DNA from: Candidatus Ribeiella danica
GTDB taxonomy: Bacteria; Chloroflexota; Chloroflexia; Chloroflexales; Roseiflexaceae
Assembly (NCBI GenBank): GCA_016717335.1
Contig: JADKFS010000012.1
Span: 186,001-250,000 of the forward strand
DNA length: 64,000 nucleotides
Direction of reading: 5' to 3'
Shown here: piece by piece, positions 7,639-18,500 of the stretch
Layout: each line of letters begins with the position of its first letter
Numbering within the stretch: the first letter of the stretch is position 1
Translations under genes and position numbers: made by a program
Notes under the pieces: model-generated
Told to the model about the DNA's origin: nothing
Databases searched by the model: none
Seen by the model: the letters and a program-made list of their open reading frames with translations, nothing else

Positions 7639-10600
7639 TCGGGCCGCCCTCGCCATCGCAGCACGTTTCACCCGCGCGGTCCATATCCAGCGCGACTTCC
7701 ACGACCTCCGCTACCGGCTCGACGGCTACCAGGCGACGCCGCTGGTGCGCCAGCTCGCCGGCCGGATCGTCGCCGGCCTCGCGCCAGGCAGCGGCGAGCG
7801 GGCCTTCTCGGTGGTCGGCCCGTTCGGCTCCGGCAAGTCGGCCTTCGGCCTGTTCGTGGCCCATTTCCTGCAGCGCGGCGAGCCATCCCGCCGCCAGCTG
7901 CTCGACTCGCTGAAGATCGCGGATACCGCGCTCCTACCCCTCGACGCGCCCTCGCTGCTGGCGGTGCGGGTAGCAGGCAACAACAGCTCGCTGCGCCGCG
8001 CGGTGCTCGCCAGCCTCGGCCAGGAGCTCCCGCGGCTGAGAACGCCCGCGCTCGACCAGCTGCGCCACGCGCTGGACGCGGCCGCGCGCGACCCCGCGCT
8101 CGACCCCGGGCGCGTCGCCGACCTGGTGGCCGAGGCGGCGCGGCTGCTCCGCGCCCACGGGCACTTTCAGGGCGTGCTCGTGCTGATCGACGAGCTCGGC
8201 CAGTTCCTCGACTATGCCGCGCGCCAGGACGACGAGCGCGACCTGTTCGTGCTGCAGAGCCTGGCCGAGACGGCCGCGCGCAGCGGCGAGACGCCCATCC
8301 TGGTCGTGACCATTCTCCACCAGGCCTTCGAGCGCTACACCCTCAACGCCAGCGCGACGCGCCGGATCGAGTGGGCCAAGGTGCAGGGCCGCTTCGTCGA
8401 TCTGTCCTTCCAGGAGCCCGCCAGCCAGATGATCCGCATGGTCGCCTTCGCCCTGCGGCCGGGCGGCAAGGACCCGTACCGCGAAGCGCGGGCGGGCTGG
8501 GCCGAGCATCTCGCGCCCGTGGCGGACGCGCTCGGCCTTCGGCCCGCCGAGATCGGCGCGGAGGAGTGGCGCCAGATCGTCGCCGACTGCTACCCGATCC
8601 ACCCGGCGGCGCTCGTCGCCCTGCCCTCGCTGTTCCGGCAGCTCGCCCAGAACGAGCGGTCGCTGTTTGCCTTCCTGCACTCCGACGAGCCATGGAGCCT
8701 GCGCGATGTGGCGCTCGGGGCGACACCCGCGGGCGAGCCGCCGATCTACCGCCTCACCCACCTGTTCGCCTACGTCGAGGCCAGCATTGGCCCGAGCCTG
8801 TTCGGCCGGGCGCGGGGCCAGCGCTGGTCGGAGCTGGCGGAGGCGCGGGCCGTGCTGGCCGCCGACGACCCGCTACAGCTCGACACACTCACGGTCGTCG
8901 GCACGATCGGCGCGCTGGAGCGATCGTCGGGGCTGCGGGCCAGCCAGGCGCAGGTGGCCTTTGCGCTGGCCGACGCGCCCGACGACGGCGCCGTGGCCGA
9001 CGCGCTGCTCGCGCTGCAGGGGCGGCGCATGCTCGCCTACCGGCAGCACCGCGACAGCTACATCATCTGGGAGGGCAGCGATCTCGACCTCGACGCGCTG
9101 GCCCAGGCGGCGCGCCGCGAGCTGGGCGAGCGCGTGCCCCTGCCCGGGCTGCTCCAGCGCCATGCCAACACTACGCCGCGGATCGCCCGGCGGCACAGCT
9201 ACCGCTACGGCGCAACGCGCACCTTCGCCGTGCGCTACGTGGACGTCGGGCAGCTCGCCGCCGCGCTGCCGCTGGCCGCCGGCTTCGACGGCGAGCTGCT
9301 GCACATTGTGCCGGCCGACGAGGATGAGCTGAAGCGCGCCGAGCGCTGGGCCGAAGATCCCGCGCGCGACGACGAGCCGGGGCGAATCACCGTGCTGCCG
9401 CGGCGCGTGCGCGAGCTGCGCGACCTGCTGCTCGACGTGGCGGCGCTGCGCAATCTGCTCGAAGAGAAGGAAGAGCTAGAGCACGACCGGCCGGCGCGGC
9501 GCGAGGTCGCGGGGCGCCTGATCGAGGCCCAGCAGGCGCTTGCCCACGCCATCGCCGAGACCTACGGGGGCGAGCGCAGCCGCTGGTTCTACCGCCAGGA
9601 GCTGCGGGCGGTGGCAAGCGCGCGGCAGACCGACGAGCTGCTGTCCGAGGCCGCCGACGTGACCTACCACCTGGCGCCGCGGGTCTGGAACGAGCTGATC
9701 GTTCGCCGGCAGCTCTCCTCGGCCGCCGCCAAGGCCCGGCGCAACCTGGTCGAGGCGATGCTGGAGCACGCCGGCGAGGAGCGGCTGGGGCTGGACGGCT
9801 ACCCGCCCGAGCGCGCCATCTACGAGAGCGTGCTGCGGGCCGGCGGGCTGTACCGGCAGGACGATGCCGGCGAGTGGCGGATCGGCGCGCCGCCGCCCGA
9901 CGACCCGCTGCGCCTGCGCCCGGCATGGGCGGCGATGGAGCAATTCCTCGCCGTCGAGTCGCCCGAGCCGCACCCGCTCACGGCGCTGTTCGCCGCTATC
10001 GAGGGGCCGCCGTTCGGCGTGAAGGCCGGGCTGACGCCGCTGCTCTTCGTGGCGCTGTACGCGGCACGCTCCGGCGAGATCAACCTCTACGAGCGCGGCA
10101 ACTACGTACCGATGCCCGACATCGCCACGTTCGAACGGCTGCTGGCCCGCCCCGAGCAGTTCGCCGTGCGCCTGAGCCACGCCGACGGCGCGCGATGGCT
10201 GGTGTACGAGCGCCTGGCCCACGCGCTCGCGCCGCGCGCCCTGGCCCAGCCGGTGCAGCCGGCGCTCCTGGCCGTCGCAATGCCGCTCCTGCGCGTGCTG
10301 AACGGCCTGCCCGCCTTCGGCAAGCAGACCAAGCAGGTGAGCGAGCAGGCCCAGGCGGTGCGCCAGGCGCTGCGCGAGGCGCGATCGCCCGACGAGCTGC
10401 TGTTCGAGCGGCTGCCCCTGGCGTGTGGGCTGCCGCCCTTCCGGGGCGACGAGCCGGAGGGCGCCGCGCGGGTCGACCCCTTCGCCGCGGCGCTGCGCGA
10501 GGGGCTCCAGGAGCTCCAGGAGGCCTACCCGCTGCTCGTCAGGACGATCGCCGCCCGCGTCGGCGCGGCCTTCGGCCTGCGGTCGAGCGCTGCCGCGGCG

Positions 10601-11098
10601 CGGGCCGAGCTGCAGGCCCGCCACGCCGTGATCGCCGAGACGACCAACGACGCGCTGCTGCGCGCCCTCGGCGTGCGCCTGGAGACGGCCGACCCCGACG
10701 GCGACGCGTGGGTCGAGAGCCTGGCCGCGCTGGTGGCGCGGCGCCCGCCCGAGCTGTGGGGCGACGCCGACCTGCCGGCGTTCGAGGTCGCCATCGCCGA
10801 TCTGGGGCGTCGCTTCCGCGCTGCCGAGGAGCTAGCCGTCGCCGCTCGCGCCGTGCCGGCCGAAGCGCCGCTGCTGCGCGTCGCCCTCGCCAACGGCCAC
10901 GGCGAGCTGAGCCGCGTGCTCCACGTGACCGACGACGACCCGGCGGTGCGCCAGCTCAGCGCCGATCTCACGGGGGCGCTCGGCCGCCACGCCGGGCTGA
11001 CAATCGATCAGCGCGCGGCCGCGCTCGCGGCGCTGCTGCGGGCACTGTTGGAGCAGGAGAGCGAGCGAGATTCGCATTCCGCGGCGAAGATATCATAG
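7631..11098 (+). CDS. sspC: Large P-loop ATPase, SspC-like
   Basis: A 1155-residue protein. Walker A is GPFGSGKS (63-70) and Walker B is VLVLIDE (182-188), in an AAA/STAND-like N-terminal ATPase domain; the remaining 900 residues are mostly helical and unrecognised. The start at 7631 is preferred over 7604 because AGGAG sits 8 nt upstream and because it overlaps the sspB stop as is usual for coupled genes. By position between the DUF4007 and PAPS-reductase-like genes it matches SspC, the ATPase of the PT-modification module. It presumably couples ATP use to DNA handling. Assignment as SspC is from context, not from a diagnostic motif. Confidence 0.72.
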   Translation: MPDRAALAIAARFTRAVHIQRDFHDLRYRLDGYQATPLVRQLAGRIVAGLAPGSGERAFSVVGPFGSGKSAFGLFVAHFLQRGEPSRRQLLDSLKIADTALLPLDAPSLLAVRVAGNNSSLRRAVLASLGQELPRLRTPALDQLRHALDAAARDPALDPGRVADLVAEAARLLRAHGHFQGVLVLIDELGQFLDYAARQDDERDLFVLQSLAETAARSGETPILVVTILHQAFERYTLNASATRRIEWAKVQGRFVDLSFQEPASQMIRMVAFALRPGGKDPYREARAGWAEHLAPVADALGLRPAEIGAEEWRQIVADCYPIHPAALVALPSLFRQLAQNERSLFAFLHSDEPWSLRDVALGATPAGEPPIYRLTHLFAYVEASIGPSLFGRARGQRWSELAEARAVLAADDPLQLDTLTVVGTIGALERSSGLRASQAQVAFALADAPDDGAVADALLALQGRRMLAYRQHRDSYIIWEGSDLDLDALAQAARRELGERVPLPGLLQRHANTTPRIARRHSYRYGATRTFAVRYVDVGQLAAALPLAAGFDGELLHIVPADEDELKRAERWAEDPARDDEPGRITVLPRRVRELRDLLLDVAALRNLLEEKEELEHDRPARREVAGRLIEAQQALAHAIAETYGGERSRWFYRQELRAVASARQTDELLSEAADVTYHLAPRVWNELIVRRQLSSAAAKARRNLVEAMLEHAGEERLGLDGYPPERAIYESVLRAGGLYRQDDAGEWRIGAPPPDDPLRLRPAWAAMEQFLAVESPEPHPLTALFAAIEGPPFGVKAGLTPLLFVALYAARSGEINLYERGNYVPMPDIATFERLLARPEQFAVRLSHADGARWLVYERLAHALAPRALAQPVQPALLAVAMPLLRVLNGLPAFGKQTKQVSEQAQAVRQALREARSPDELLFERLPLACGLPPFRGDEPEGAARVDPFAAALREGLQELQEAYPLLVRTIAARVGAAFGLRSSAAAARAELQARHAVIAETTNDALLRALGVRLETADPDGDAWVESLAALVARRPPELWGDADLPAFEVAIADLGRRFRAAEELAVAARAVPAEAPLLRVALANGHGELSRVLHVTDDDPAVRQLSADLTGALGRHAGLTIDQRAAALAALLRALLEQESERDSHSAAKIS

Positions 11099-11099
11099 C

Positions 11100-11205
11100 G
11101 CACTCATACGCACACCGGACGAAGGACGAAAGACCAAGGACCAATATTGCGCCCAGCCAGCGCCGTTGGTCGTTCGTCTTTGGTCGTTGGTCTGCAATAG
11201 ACGGA
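11100..11205. repeat. GACCAAA/TTTGGTC heptamer hairpin between sspC and sspD
   Basis: The left arm (about 11118-11144: GACGAAAGACCAAGGACCAA) faces a right arm (about 11165-11193) of TTGGTCGTT/TTTGGTCG words around a 20-nt loop. The same words occur at 47895-47935 and 61495-61530. It separates sspD from sspC within an otherwise tight operon. Confidence 0.8.
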
Positions 11206-11214
11206 GACCAACCG

Positions 11215-12048
11215 ATGACGACACACGACGAGATCATCCGCTCGTGGGCGGCGCGCCCCGGCCGCCACATCGTCAACTTGAGCGGCGGCAAGGATAGCAC
11301 CGCGCTGGCGATCTTTCTGCGCGACAAGATCCCGCAGGTCGAGTACCTGTTCTGCGACACGCACAAGGAGCTGCCTGAGACGTACGAGTACCTCGACCGG
11401 CTGGCGGCGTACCTCCAGCGGCCGATCGTCAAGCTCAACGCCCAGCGCGGCTTCGACCACTGGCTCGACATGTACGGCGGCATGCTGCCCTCGGCGCGCG
11501 TGCGCTGGTGCACCCGCAAGCTCAAGATCGAGCCCTTCGAGGCCTACGTCGGCGACGACACGGTCTGGAGCTACGTCGGCATCCGCGCGGACGAGCAGCG
11601 CAGCGGCTACGTCTCGACCAAGCCGAACATCCACCCGGTCTTCCCGCTGAAGGAGTTTGGGCTTGGCATCGCCGACGTCGAGCGCCTGCTCGAGACAAGC
11701 GGCCTCGGCCTGCCCGCATACTACGAGTGGCGGCAGCGCAGCGGCTGCACGTTCTGCTTCTTCCAGCGCGCGAACGAGTGGGTCGGCCTGCGCGAGCACC
11801 ACCCGGAGCGTTTTGCCGAGGCGAAGGCCTACGAGATCGAGCGCGGCGGTGAGCGCTTCACCTGGCGGCCCGGCGAGAGCCTGGCCGAGCTGGAGCAGCC
11901 CGAGCGCATCGACCGAATCCGGCGCGAGCACCAGATCCGCCTCGAGATCGAGCGCAAGCGCCGCCCGAACCGACCGCTGATCGAGCTCGTCGGCGCGGCG
12001 CTCGACGCCGAGGACGACGACCAGGGCTGTGATATCTGCCATTTGTAG
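11215..12048 (+). CDS. sspD: PAPS-reductase-like PP-loop enzyme, SspD-like (DndC homologue)
   Basis: A 277-residue protein. The PP-loop SGGKDST is at 23-29, and Cys residues at 99 (RWCTRK), 178 and 181 (GCTFC), and 272/275 (GCDICHL) are candidates for an Fe-S cluster as in DndC. Proteins of this group activate backbone phosphate with ATP and insert sulphur received from a cysteine desulfurase. The length is that of SspD rather than the longer DndC. The start at 11215 follows GGAG by 8 nt; the same frame is open far upstream only as a shadow of sspC. No cysteine desulfurase (SspA/DndA/IscS) gene is present nearby, so sulphur must come from one elsewhere. Confidence 0.85.
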   Translation: MTTHDEIIRSWAARPGRHIVNLSGGKDSTALAIFLRDKIPQVEYLFCDTHKELPETYEYLDRLAAYLQRPIVKLNAQRGFDHWLDMYGGMLPSARVRWCTRKLKIEPFEAYVGDDTVWSYVGIRADEQRSGYVSTKPNIHPVFPLKEFGLGIADVERLLETSGLGLPAYYEWRQRSGCTFCFFQRANEWVGLREHHPERFAEAKAYEIERGGERFTWRPGESLAELEQPERIDRIRREHQIRLEIERKRRPNRPLIELVGAALDAEDDDQGCDICHL

Positions 12049-12059
12049 AGGAGCCGGCC

Positions 12060-13847
12060 ATGGCGAGCGTGAGCAACCCGTTTGTCGACTATTTGACCCG
12101 CTACACCACGGCCTCACCTGACCACGAGGCGGCCTTCGACGAGTTCCTCTCGCAGGTTCGCCCCCCCTCCGGCGAGCCGCTCCAGCTGGCGACGCGTGTC
12201 GAGGAGTTCCTCCGCATCAGCTTTGCCCAGCCGAGCCCGCCATCGGTCATCCTGACCGGCAACGCTGGCGACGGCAAGACCTACCTGTGCCGCCAGATCA
12301 TCGCCACCTTCACCGACCAGCCCGTCGCCGACTGGGAAGCCTTCGCGGACCGGCCGGTCGAGCGCGATGGCAAGCGCCTGCACGTGATCAAGGATCTGTC
12401 TGAGCTGGGCGATGAGCGTGGGATGACGGTACTGCGCGGCCTAGCTGCGAGCCTCAGCGGCGGCTCCATAGACCGATACCTGATCGCGGCGAATGAGGGG
12501 CGCCTGCGCGCGCTACTGAGCGACGACCCGCAGCTCCGCCTGCTCTACGAGGCGATCGACAAACAGCTTCGGCATGGTGCCGATAGCGGTTCGACGCGGC
12601 TTGTGGTGATCAACTTGACGGCCGTGACGACATCGTCGTTCGTCCCGGCGGCGCTGCGCTGGATGACGAAGAGCGAGCATTGGGCCGCCTGCCTGCCGTG
12701 CCCGATCCGTGACCGCTGCCCGGTGCGGCACAACGCCCAGCACCTTGGCAACGAGCATATCGCCGGCCGCGTGCAGATGCTCTACCAGCTGCTCGAGCAT
12801 CTCGACATCCACGTCACCGTGCGCGATATGCTGATCCACCTGGCCTACACGCTTACCGGCAACCGGCGCTGCGCCGAGCTGCAGCGCCTTGACGAGCGGC
12901 ACCACGACCTAAGCGATGTCGCCTATTACGAGAACGTGTGGGGAGGAGACACGAATAACACATTCCGGCGCAAGGCCAGCGTCGTACAGCACCTTGACCG
13001 CCTCCATGTTGGCAACCACTCACTCTTCGAAATTGACGATTTTATTGTGAGCGGTAGCGACAACCCGGAGCGGCAGGCAGAGTATAAACAGCTCTTCGCC
13101 CCAGCCGTAGACATCAACCACCGGCGCTTCGAGCAAGATCGGCGTGCCTACGTGGAAGGCGGCGCGGACCGTCAGTCCGACGAAGAGGCCGACGCGCTGA
13201 TGCGCTGGCTGCCCCATTGCCGCCGCAAGCTGTTCTTCGAGTGGCCTGAGGTCGAGCGTGTGAACCGGCTGATCCCCTTCCTCTACCTAGACGCCTATCT
13301 CGATCTGCTGCGAGACGAGCAGAGCGTCAGGGACTGGATACGCCGTGACCTTGTGCTTGGCCTGAATCGCGCCTTCTCGCACCTGTACCTGACGGACTCG
13401 AACAACCTCTACGTCACAACGCAGTACATCCATAGCACGGAGCAGCCTCGCCCGCTGGTGCGCCTCACAATCCCAACTCAGGGCATCGAGCTGCGCGTGG
13501 ATCGGCGCCCGAACTTGGCGTATGACTGCGATCGGCCTGACCTGCACCTAGTCATCGCGCCACCGCCTGCGCTCACTGTACAGGGTGGCGATGTGCCGAA
13601 GCCGCAAAACTGGCGCATGAACCTGCTCCTCTTCGAGTACCTGATGCGACTGGCGAACGGCGGCACCTACAACATCCTCGCCGAGGAGTGCGAGCTGAGC
13701 GTCCGAGATCTCAAAGATCGCCTACTAAGCGCGTTTGCCCGCGAGCCAGCCGGTGGGACGATCGAGTTTTTTGTGGCAGAGCGGCAGCGCTACGCGCTGC
13801 GGAAGCTGAAGATCGACGAGCGAGGCACCATTCGTTCTGAAGGGTAG
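12060..13847 (+). CDS. sspF: DptF/SspF-type ATPase of PT-dependent restriction
   Basis: A 595-residue protein. Walker A LTGNAGDGKT ends at residue 74, a form characteristic of DptF-family proteins. A Cys cluster CLPCPIRDRC (211-220) followed by His224 may bind zinc. The gene starts 11 nt after the sspD stop with GAGGAG overlapping it, so translation is coupled. DptF/SspF is one of three restriction subunits that attack DNA lacking PT marks; it supplies an ATPase, and partner functions are in the next two genes. Codon choice from here on looks less extremely GC-rich than in sspC, which suggests that the modification and restriction modules have different histories. Confidence 0.82.
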   Translation: MASVSNPFVDYLTRYTTASPDHEAAFDEFLSQVRPPSGEPLQLATRVEEFLRISFAQPSPPSVILTGNAGDGKTYLCRQIIATFTDQPVADWEAFADRPVERDGKRLHVIKDLSELGDERGMTVLRGLAASLSGGSIDRYLIAANEGRLRALLSDDPQLRLLYEAIDKQLRHGADSGSTRLVVINLTAVTTSSFVPAALRWMTKSEHWAACLPCPIRDRCPVRHNAQHLGNEHIAGRVQMLYQLLEHLDIHVTVRDMLIHLAYTLTGNRRCAELQRLDERHHDLSDVAYYENVWGGDTNNTFRRKASVVQHLDRLHVGNHSLFEIDDFIVSGSDNPERQAEYKQLFAPAVDINHRRFEQDRRAYVEGGADRQSDEEADALMRWLPHCRRKLFFEWPEVERVNRLIPFLYLDAYLDLLRDEQSVRDWIRRDLVLGLNRAFSHLYLTDSNNLYVTTQYIHSTEQPRPLVRLTIPTQGIELRVDRRPNLAYDCDRPDLHLVIAPPPALTVQGGDVPKPQNWRMNLLLFEYLMRLANGGTYNILAEECELSVRDLKDRLLSAFAREPAGGTIEFFVAERQRYALRKLKIDERGTIRSEG

Positions 13848-13851
13848 GGCC

Positions 13852-15522
13852 ATGACAACGTACTACGGCGTATACGACCATTCCAACCATCCAATCGCGG
13901 CCCGTATCTGGGGTCATCGGCTACGCGCCGGACAGCACTGGATCGAGTATATGCTCGAATTCCTAAGTGTGCTGTCGGGGTTCGAGTATCAGCTAGGCCA
14001 GGGCCTGCCCGAGCGAAACGGCCAGGATGGCTACCAGAGCGAGTACAGCATTCCGAAGCGCCTCGGCCTGCGCCGCTTTGTCTTCTACGATGAGCGCGAG
14101 AAGACTCGCGACACGCGCGACGCCCGGGCCGTGAGCGAGCTGCGCGCGCACTTGCGCCAGCACCTGCCCGTGCTCGATGGGCACACCACCGAAGATCTCC
14201 TCGACCAGGTGCGCTCGCTGCTGCGCTCGTTCTCGGCGATCGAAGAGGACCGATCCTGGTACGCCAAGGCGCTCTTTCCGGTCCACCAGGAGTTTCTGCT
14301 CTGGGAGGCGCTTCGTAAAGGGTCAACCCTCAAAACGTATGGCCTCCCGGCCAACGAGCTCGATCTGGTCGAGCTCGATCAGGGGGTGGAGTTTCGGGCG
14401 CGGAACTTCTTTGCGCGCGGCGGCGAGCTCTACTATCTGATCATTTCCGCTGGAACTGAGCACGATCTCGCTCGGCGGGAGCGGATCGGACGGCGACTGA
14501 AGGCGCTGCTCACCGATAACAACGAGGCGCTCGGCAGAATCGCCCACGTCATTGACACGACATGGTGCGACCTGAGCGGTGACACGAACAGCAAGGTCAG
14601 CGGGACCCTCGGCTGGATCCCTGACCCAGACTGCGCGCTCTACCGCCGATTCGCCGAAGACCTCGACATGTTCCTCGACAACAACCTCGACTCGCTGGAG
14701 TGCCTGGAGCTGCTGGCGCACCTGATCGGCTTCCACATTATCTGCTACATCTACCACCGCGCCCACCCCGCGAGCCACTCCGAGGGCCACACCTCGGGGA
14801 GCTGCCTGGAGGGATGCCGGCCGACACTGCTCGTCGATCTGCTCGGCGATCAGGACGGCGGTGTCATCCGCGACCAGTCGGCGAGCGCGCTGCGGCAGCA
14901 GGATGACTGGCAGCTGCGCCAGGCCCGCGATCTCGTCGAGCAGAAGGTGCGCGAGTGGGCCGACCAGGAGCCCGATTGCAAGGACTTGCTTGTTCACCTG
15001 GTAGCTGAGACCGAGCAGTTTTTCAGCGTCGGCGGCACCCGCGCCAGGGGCAACTATAACCTAGCACTGCGCGAGGTCAGGGGACGCTACGGCAAGGTGG
15101 GCGAACGCGAAGCGATCATCAATGATTATAGCGCGGCCATCTTCGAGACGCTGAGCCCTGAGTTTCGTAAGAACTTCCTTGGCGTCCATCGCAAGATCGG
15201 CCGCGCGATCGGGCTCGTCGCGCCGCGCAAGGGACCGCAGGTACGCTTTGCACTTGGCGACACGCTGCTCAAGACACTGGTCATGGCTGTGCTTCCGCGC
15301 GGCGTGGCGCCAGTCGCCTTCGGGAAGCTCCTCGACCAGCTGTACGACCGCTATGGCATCATCGTGGGTCCCGGCGAGGCCCGCCAGGCGGGGCTTATCG
15401 AGCGGCTGCGCATCAATGAGGAATACTACACTCGCAACCGCGACGCTCTGCTCGCGCGCATGCAGCGCGCCGGACTTCTGACGCAGTACTCGGACGCGAC
15501 CGCGCTGGTGCGCCGCCGCTGA
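13852..15522 (+). CDS. sspG: Restriction-module protein in the SspG/DptG position
   Basis: A 556-residue protein with no motif I recognise. It starts MTTYYGVYDHSNHPIAARIW, contains a His/Cys-containing stretch (HIICYIYHRAHPASHSEGH, about 297-315) that could bind metal, and is otherwise helical and charged. It begins 4 nt after the sspF stop with AGGGTAGGG as ribosome site. Order F-G-H is that of both the Dnd (DptFGH) and Ssp (SspFGH) restriction cassettes, so the label is positional. Its sequence similarity to any known SspG or DptG could not be tested here. Confidence 0.62.
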   Translation: MTTYYGVYDHSNHPIAARIWGHRLRAGQHWIEYMLEFLSVLSGFEYQLGQGLPERNGQDGYQSEYSIPKRLGLRRFVFYDEREKTRDTRDARAVSELRAHLRQHLPVLDGHTTEDLLDQVRSLLRSFSAIEEDRSWYAKALFPVHQEFLLWEALRKGSTLKTYGLPANELDLVELDQGVEFRARNFFARGGELYYLIISAGTEHDLARRERIGRRLKALLTDNNEALGRIAHVIDTTWCDLSGDTNSKVSGTLGWIPDPDCALYRRFAEDLDMFLDNNLDSLECLELLAHLIGFHIICYIYHRAHPASHSEGHTSGSCLEGCRPTLLVDLLGDQDGGVIRDQSASALRQQDDWQLRQARDLVEQKVREWADQEPDCKDLLVHLVAETEQFFSVGGTRARGNYNLALREVRGRYGKVGEREAIINDYSAAIFETLSPEFRKNFLGVHRKIGRAIGLVAPRKGPQVRFALGDTLLKTLVMAVLPRGVAPVAFGKLLDQLYDRYGIIVGPGEARQAGLIERLRINEEYYTRNRDALLARMQRAGLLTQYSDATALVRRR

Positions 15523-15540
15523 CCACGTAAGGGCACGCAT

Positions 15541-18500
15541 ATGATGACTACCTCAGCCGATGCTACGATCGCAGATGCGATGCGGCGTTACCTAGAAGCT
15601 CAGATCCGCGCCCGCCCCGCATCGCGCGCTTTCTTTCGCATTTCGGGGTTCGGCGAGGGCGTCTACACGGCCTTTCTCAGCTATCTGGCCGCACAGGGCT
15701 GGCAAATCGCCGACAAGCGCCTTGAGGTGCGCAGCATCACGGCAATCGCCGGGCATCCCGAGCGCACTATGGGCACGACCCGCTCGGCAACCTGGTATCG
15801 TAACAATCTGGCCGAAGGGCACGCGCTGCTGTTGATCCAGAACCGCCGGAGCAGCGACGCCCAGAGCCTGAAAGACCTCTACCCGGTCACAGAGCTGTCG
15901 CTCTCACAGGACGGCATCGACCAGCTGATTGATGCCTGCATCGCCGGGTACCAGCTGAGCCCCAAAGAGCGCAAGCAGCTGATCGACTTCGTGCGCCGGC
16001 TGGCGCGCGTTGTCTACACGCCGCAGCTGCGCGACCTGGCCGAGTTCCTGGCCGTTGTGGACACGACCCTGTGCGGACTCCCCGGGACGACCGTGGCTGA
16101 GGCGATCGCGCACGCGCTCCCGCATTTTGGGCTGTTTCGCTGCCACGAGCTTGCCGACCTGCTCAATAGCGTGCGGGGCGACAAGCTCATCCGCCAGCTT
16201 CGTAACGCCGCCCGGCTCGGCGACGAGGTGCTGGACGACCGCGCCCGCGGCGACTACCTGCGCCGCCTGGACGCCGCGACGCTCGATGACGACGCGGCCC
16301 TCGGCGGCCTCTCGGTCGAGCGGAAGCGCGAGCTTATCAGGCGTTTCATCGATGGGCAGCTGCGCGAGAGCCGCGCCGAGCTGCTCCAGGTACTCCAAAT
16401 CGACTGGCGCGAGATCCAGACGGTGATCACGGCCAAGTCACGCGTTACGCGCCAGGAGAAGCTTGCGAGCGTCGCCAACAAGCTGGAGGAGCTTGTCGCA
16501 CAGAGCGACTTGGACAGCGAAGAGGCACGTGAGGTGCTCAGCGACCTGCGGATCGGGAATGAGCCCGATGGCGATACCCTCGACCAGCTCCTGGCGGAGA
16601 GCGGCGACTCGCTGACCAAGACACTGCGCCATGAGCTCCAGCGACTGGTGAAACCGCGCTCGCGCAAGCACTCCGACTTCCTGGTGGGATTGGCCGCGCT
16701 GGCCGTCGAGTTGCTCCAGCCGCGCCAGAGCGAACTCGAAGCCGGTACTCAGCTGCGGGTGAGCGCCACGCTGAGCGCGGCGAACCAGGGCAAGCACCTG
16801 CCCGAGGCAATTGCAGCGTTTCGCACGCTCTACGGCGGCATCGAGCAGGCGCTGCCGGATATCAGCTGGCAGATCGCGCCGCTGTGGAACGAGCTTGACA
16901 CGCGAGGCCGCGCCATCGTAGAGGATGACGAGGAAGCCGAGCGCGAGCGCGTGATCCGTGTCGACATCCCCTTCCGCGTAGTCGTGGCCGGACCCGGCGG
17001 CTCCGAGCTGGCGCGGGCCGAGCTAATCTGGCAGTATCGCTCCGACAGCCCGGCCACTGCCACCGCGCAGACCCTGGTCGCCGAGCAGGCGCTACTCACC
17101 CGTGGAGACCTTGGCCCGCTCTTCGGCGGCGTCACAGCGCTGCGCGTGCCGGTCTACAACAGCTGCCCGCGCACCGACGAGATCGGCGACTTGGATCTGC
17201 GCCGGCCCATCCAGTCGCTTGGCACATGGTTCGAGAAGCCGAGCGACCTGCGAGCCCTCCTCACCGACCAGCTTCAGGGGCGAAGCCGCCCGCAGAGCCG
17301 GGCTGCGCTCGATCAGGGGCTCACGCGGCTGGAGCAGGCGTGGGGCGCCTTTGTCGCCGCCGCATCCGCCGGAGGGCTGCTCGCCGCCGACATTCGCCAG
17401 TTGCTCAGCGCGTATGAGGATCTGCTCCGTACCGCCGTCAGCCAACTCCAGACCGGCCAGGAGATCAGCGGCGGCTACAAGGTGCTCAACCAGGCCTGGG
17501 TGATCGGCCCACAGAGTTTCGAGAGCTGGGCGGTGGTGCCACTGCTCCACCCGCTCAAGCTGCTCTGGTGGCGCGAGCGCACGCGCTACATCAGTGGGCT
17601 GATCCGCCATCTGCTCGACTCGCGCACGATCGCCAGCATCGTCGACGAGCCGCGCTATCGGCGCGAGCTGGCCGTGACCTACGGCTCCAGCGGCTTCCCA
17701 CCGGTGCTGGCGCTCCCGCCGGGTGAGGGCCGGCCAGCCGAGCGCTTCCTACCGGTGGAGGAGGCCGACGGCTACGAGCTCTTCTTCCGCGAGGCGGAGC
17801 GGGCCGAGGCGTTTGGGCTCGACACCGACCTGCTGGCCGAGGACGAGAACGAGATCGCCGCCCAGCGTGCCGTCGATGGCATTACCGCCGTGGTGCAGGA
17901 CTATATCGAGACCTACCCCTTTGTGCGCGACGGGATTGAGATCGTGCTGTTCGAGTGCCGCAACGGCGCCCTCCCCGGCCTGCTCGTCGAGCGGCTCATG
18001 CTGGCCAGCGTGCGCCGGGGATGGAAGGTGCGGGTCAACATCGTCGTCCACACCAGCGACCGCGGCGCCCCACTGTTCCGGCGCGTGAGCGAGTGGGTAC
18101 AGACCGATCGACCGCAGACCGAGCGCGGCGGCCAAGAGTACTTCCCACCGGTCACCATCAAGGTGCTCGAGTGCTCCCACGATGAGCTGCTCAGGATGCG
18201 CGAGGACACTGACATCGTGATCCTGGCCGATGTACTGGCCGACAAGGGGCAGGTCGTCCGCTCCGAGATCGACCCTGACGCGGGGGCGGATGTGCCGCTG
18301 GACGGCTACCTGCCGACCTACCGCGCGCAGCAAGAGCCCTTCCAGCAGGGCGACGTCTATCGTCGGCTGCTCCTGAGCCCACCGCAGCAGCCTGCCCTCA
18401 GCCGACTCTTTCTGCTGGCCCAGCACGCGGCGACGGGGCGCCGCCCGGTGAGCGCCCGCGAGACCGCTCGCTTCTACCGCGAGCTGACGCTCGACGAGTG

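Noticed and set aside
9874..11214. Upstream extension of the sspD frame by about 450 residues
   Set aside because: It is the out-of-frame Arg/Ala-rich shadow of sspC; sspD has a clear start and ribosome site at 11215.
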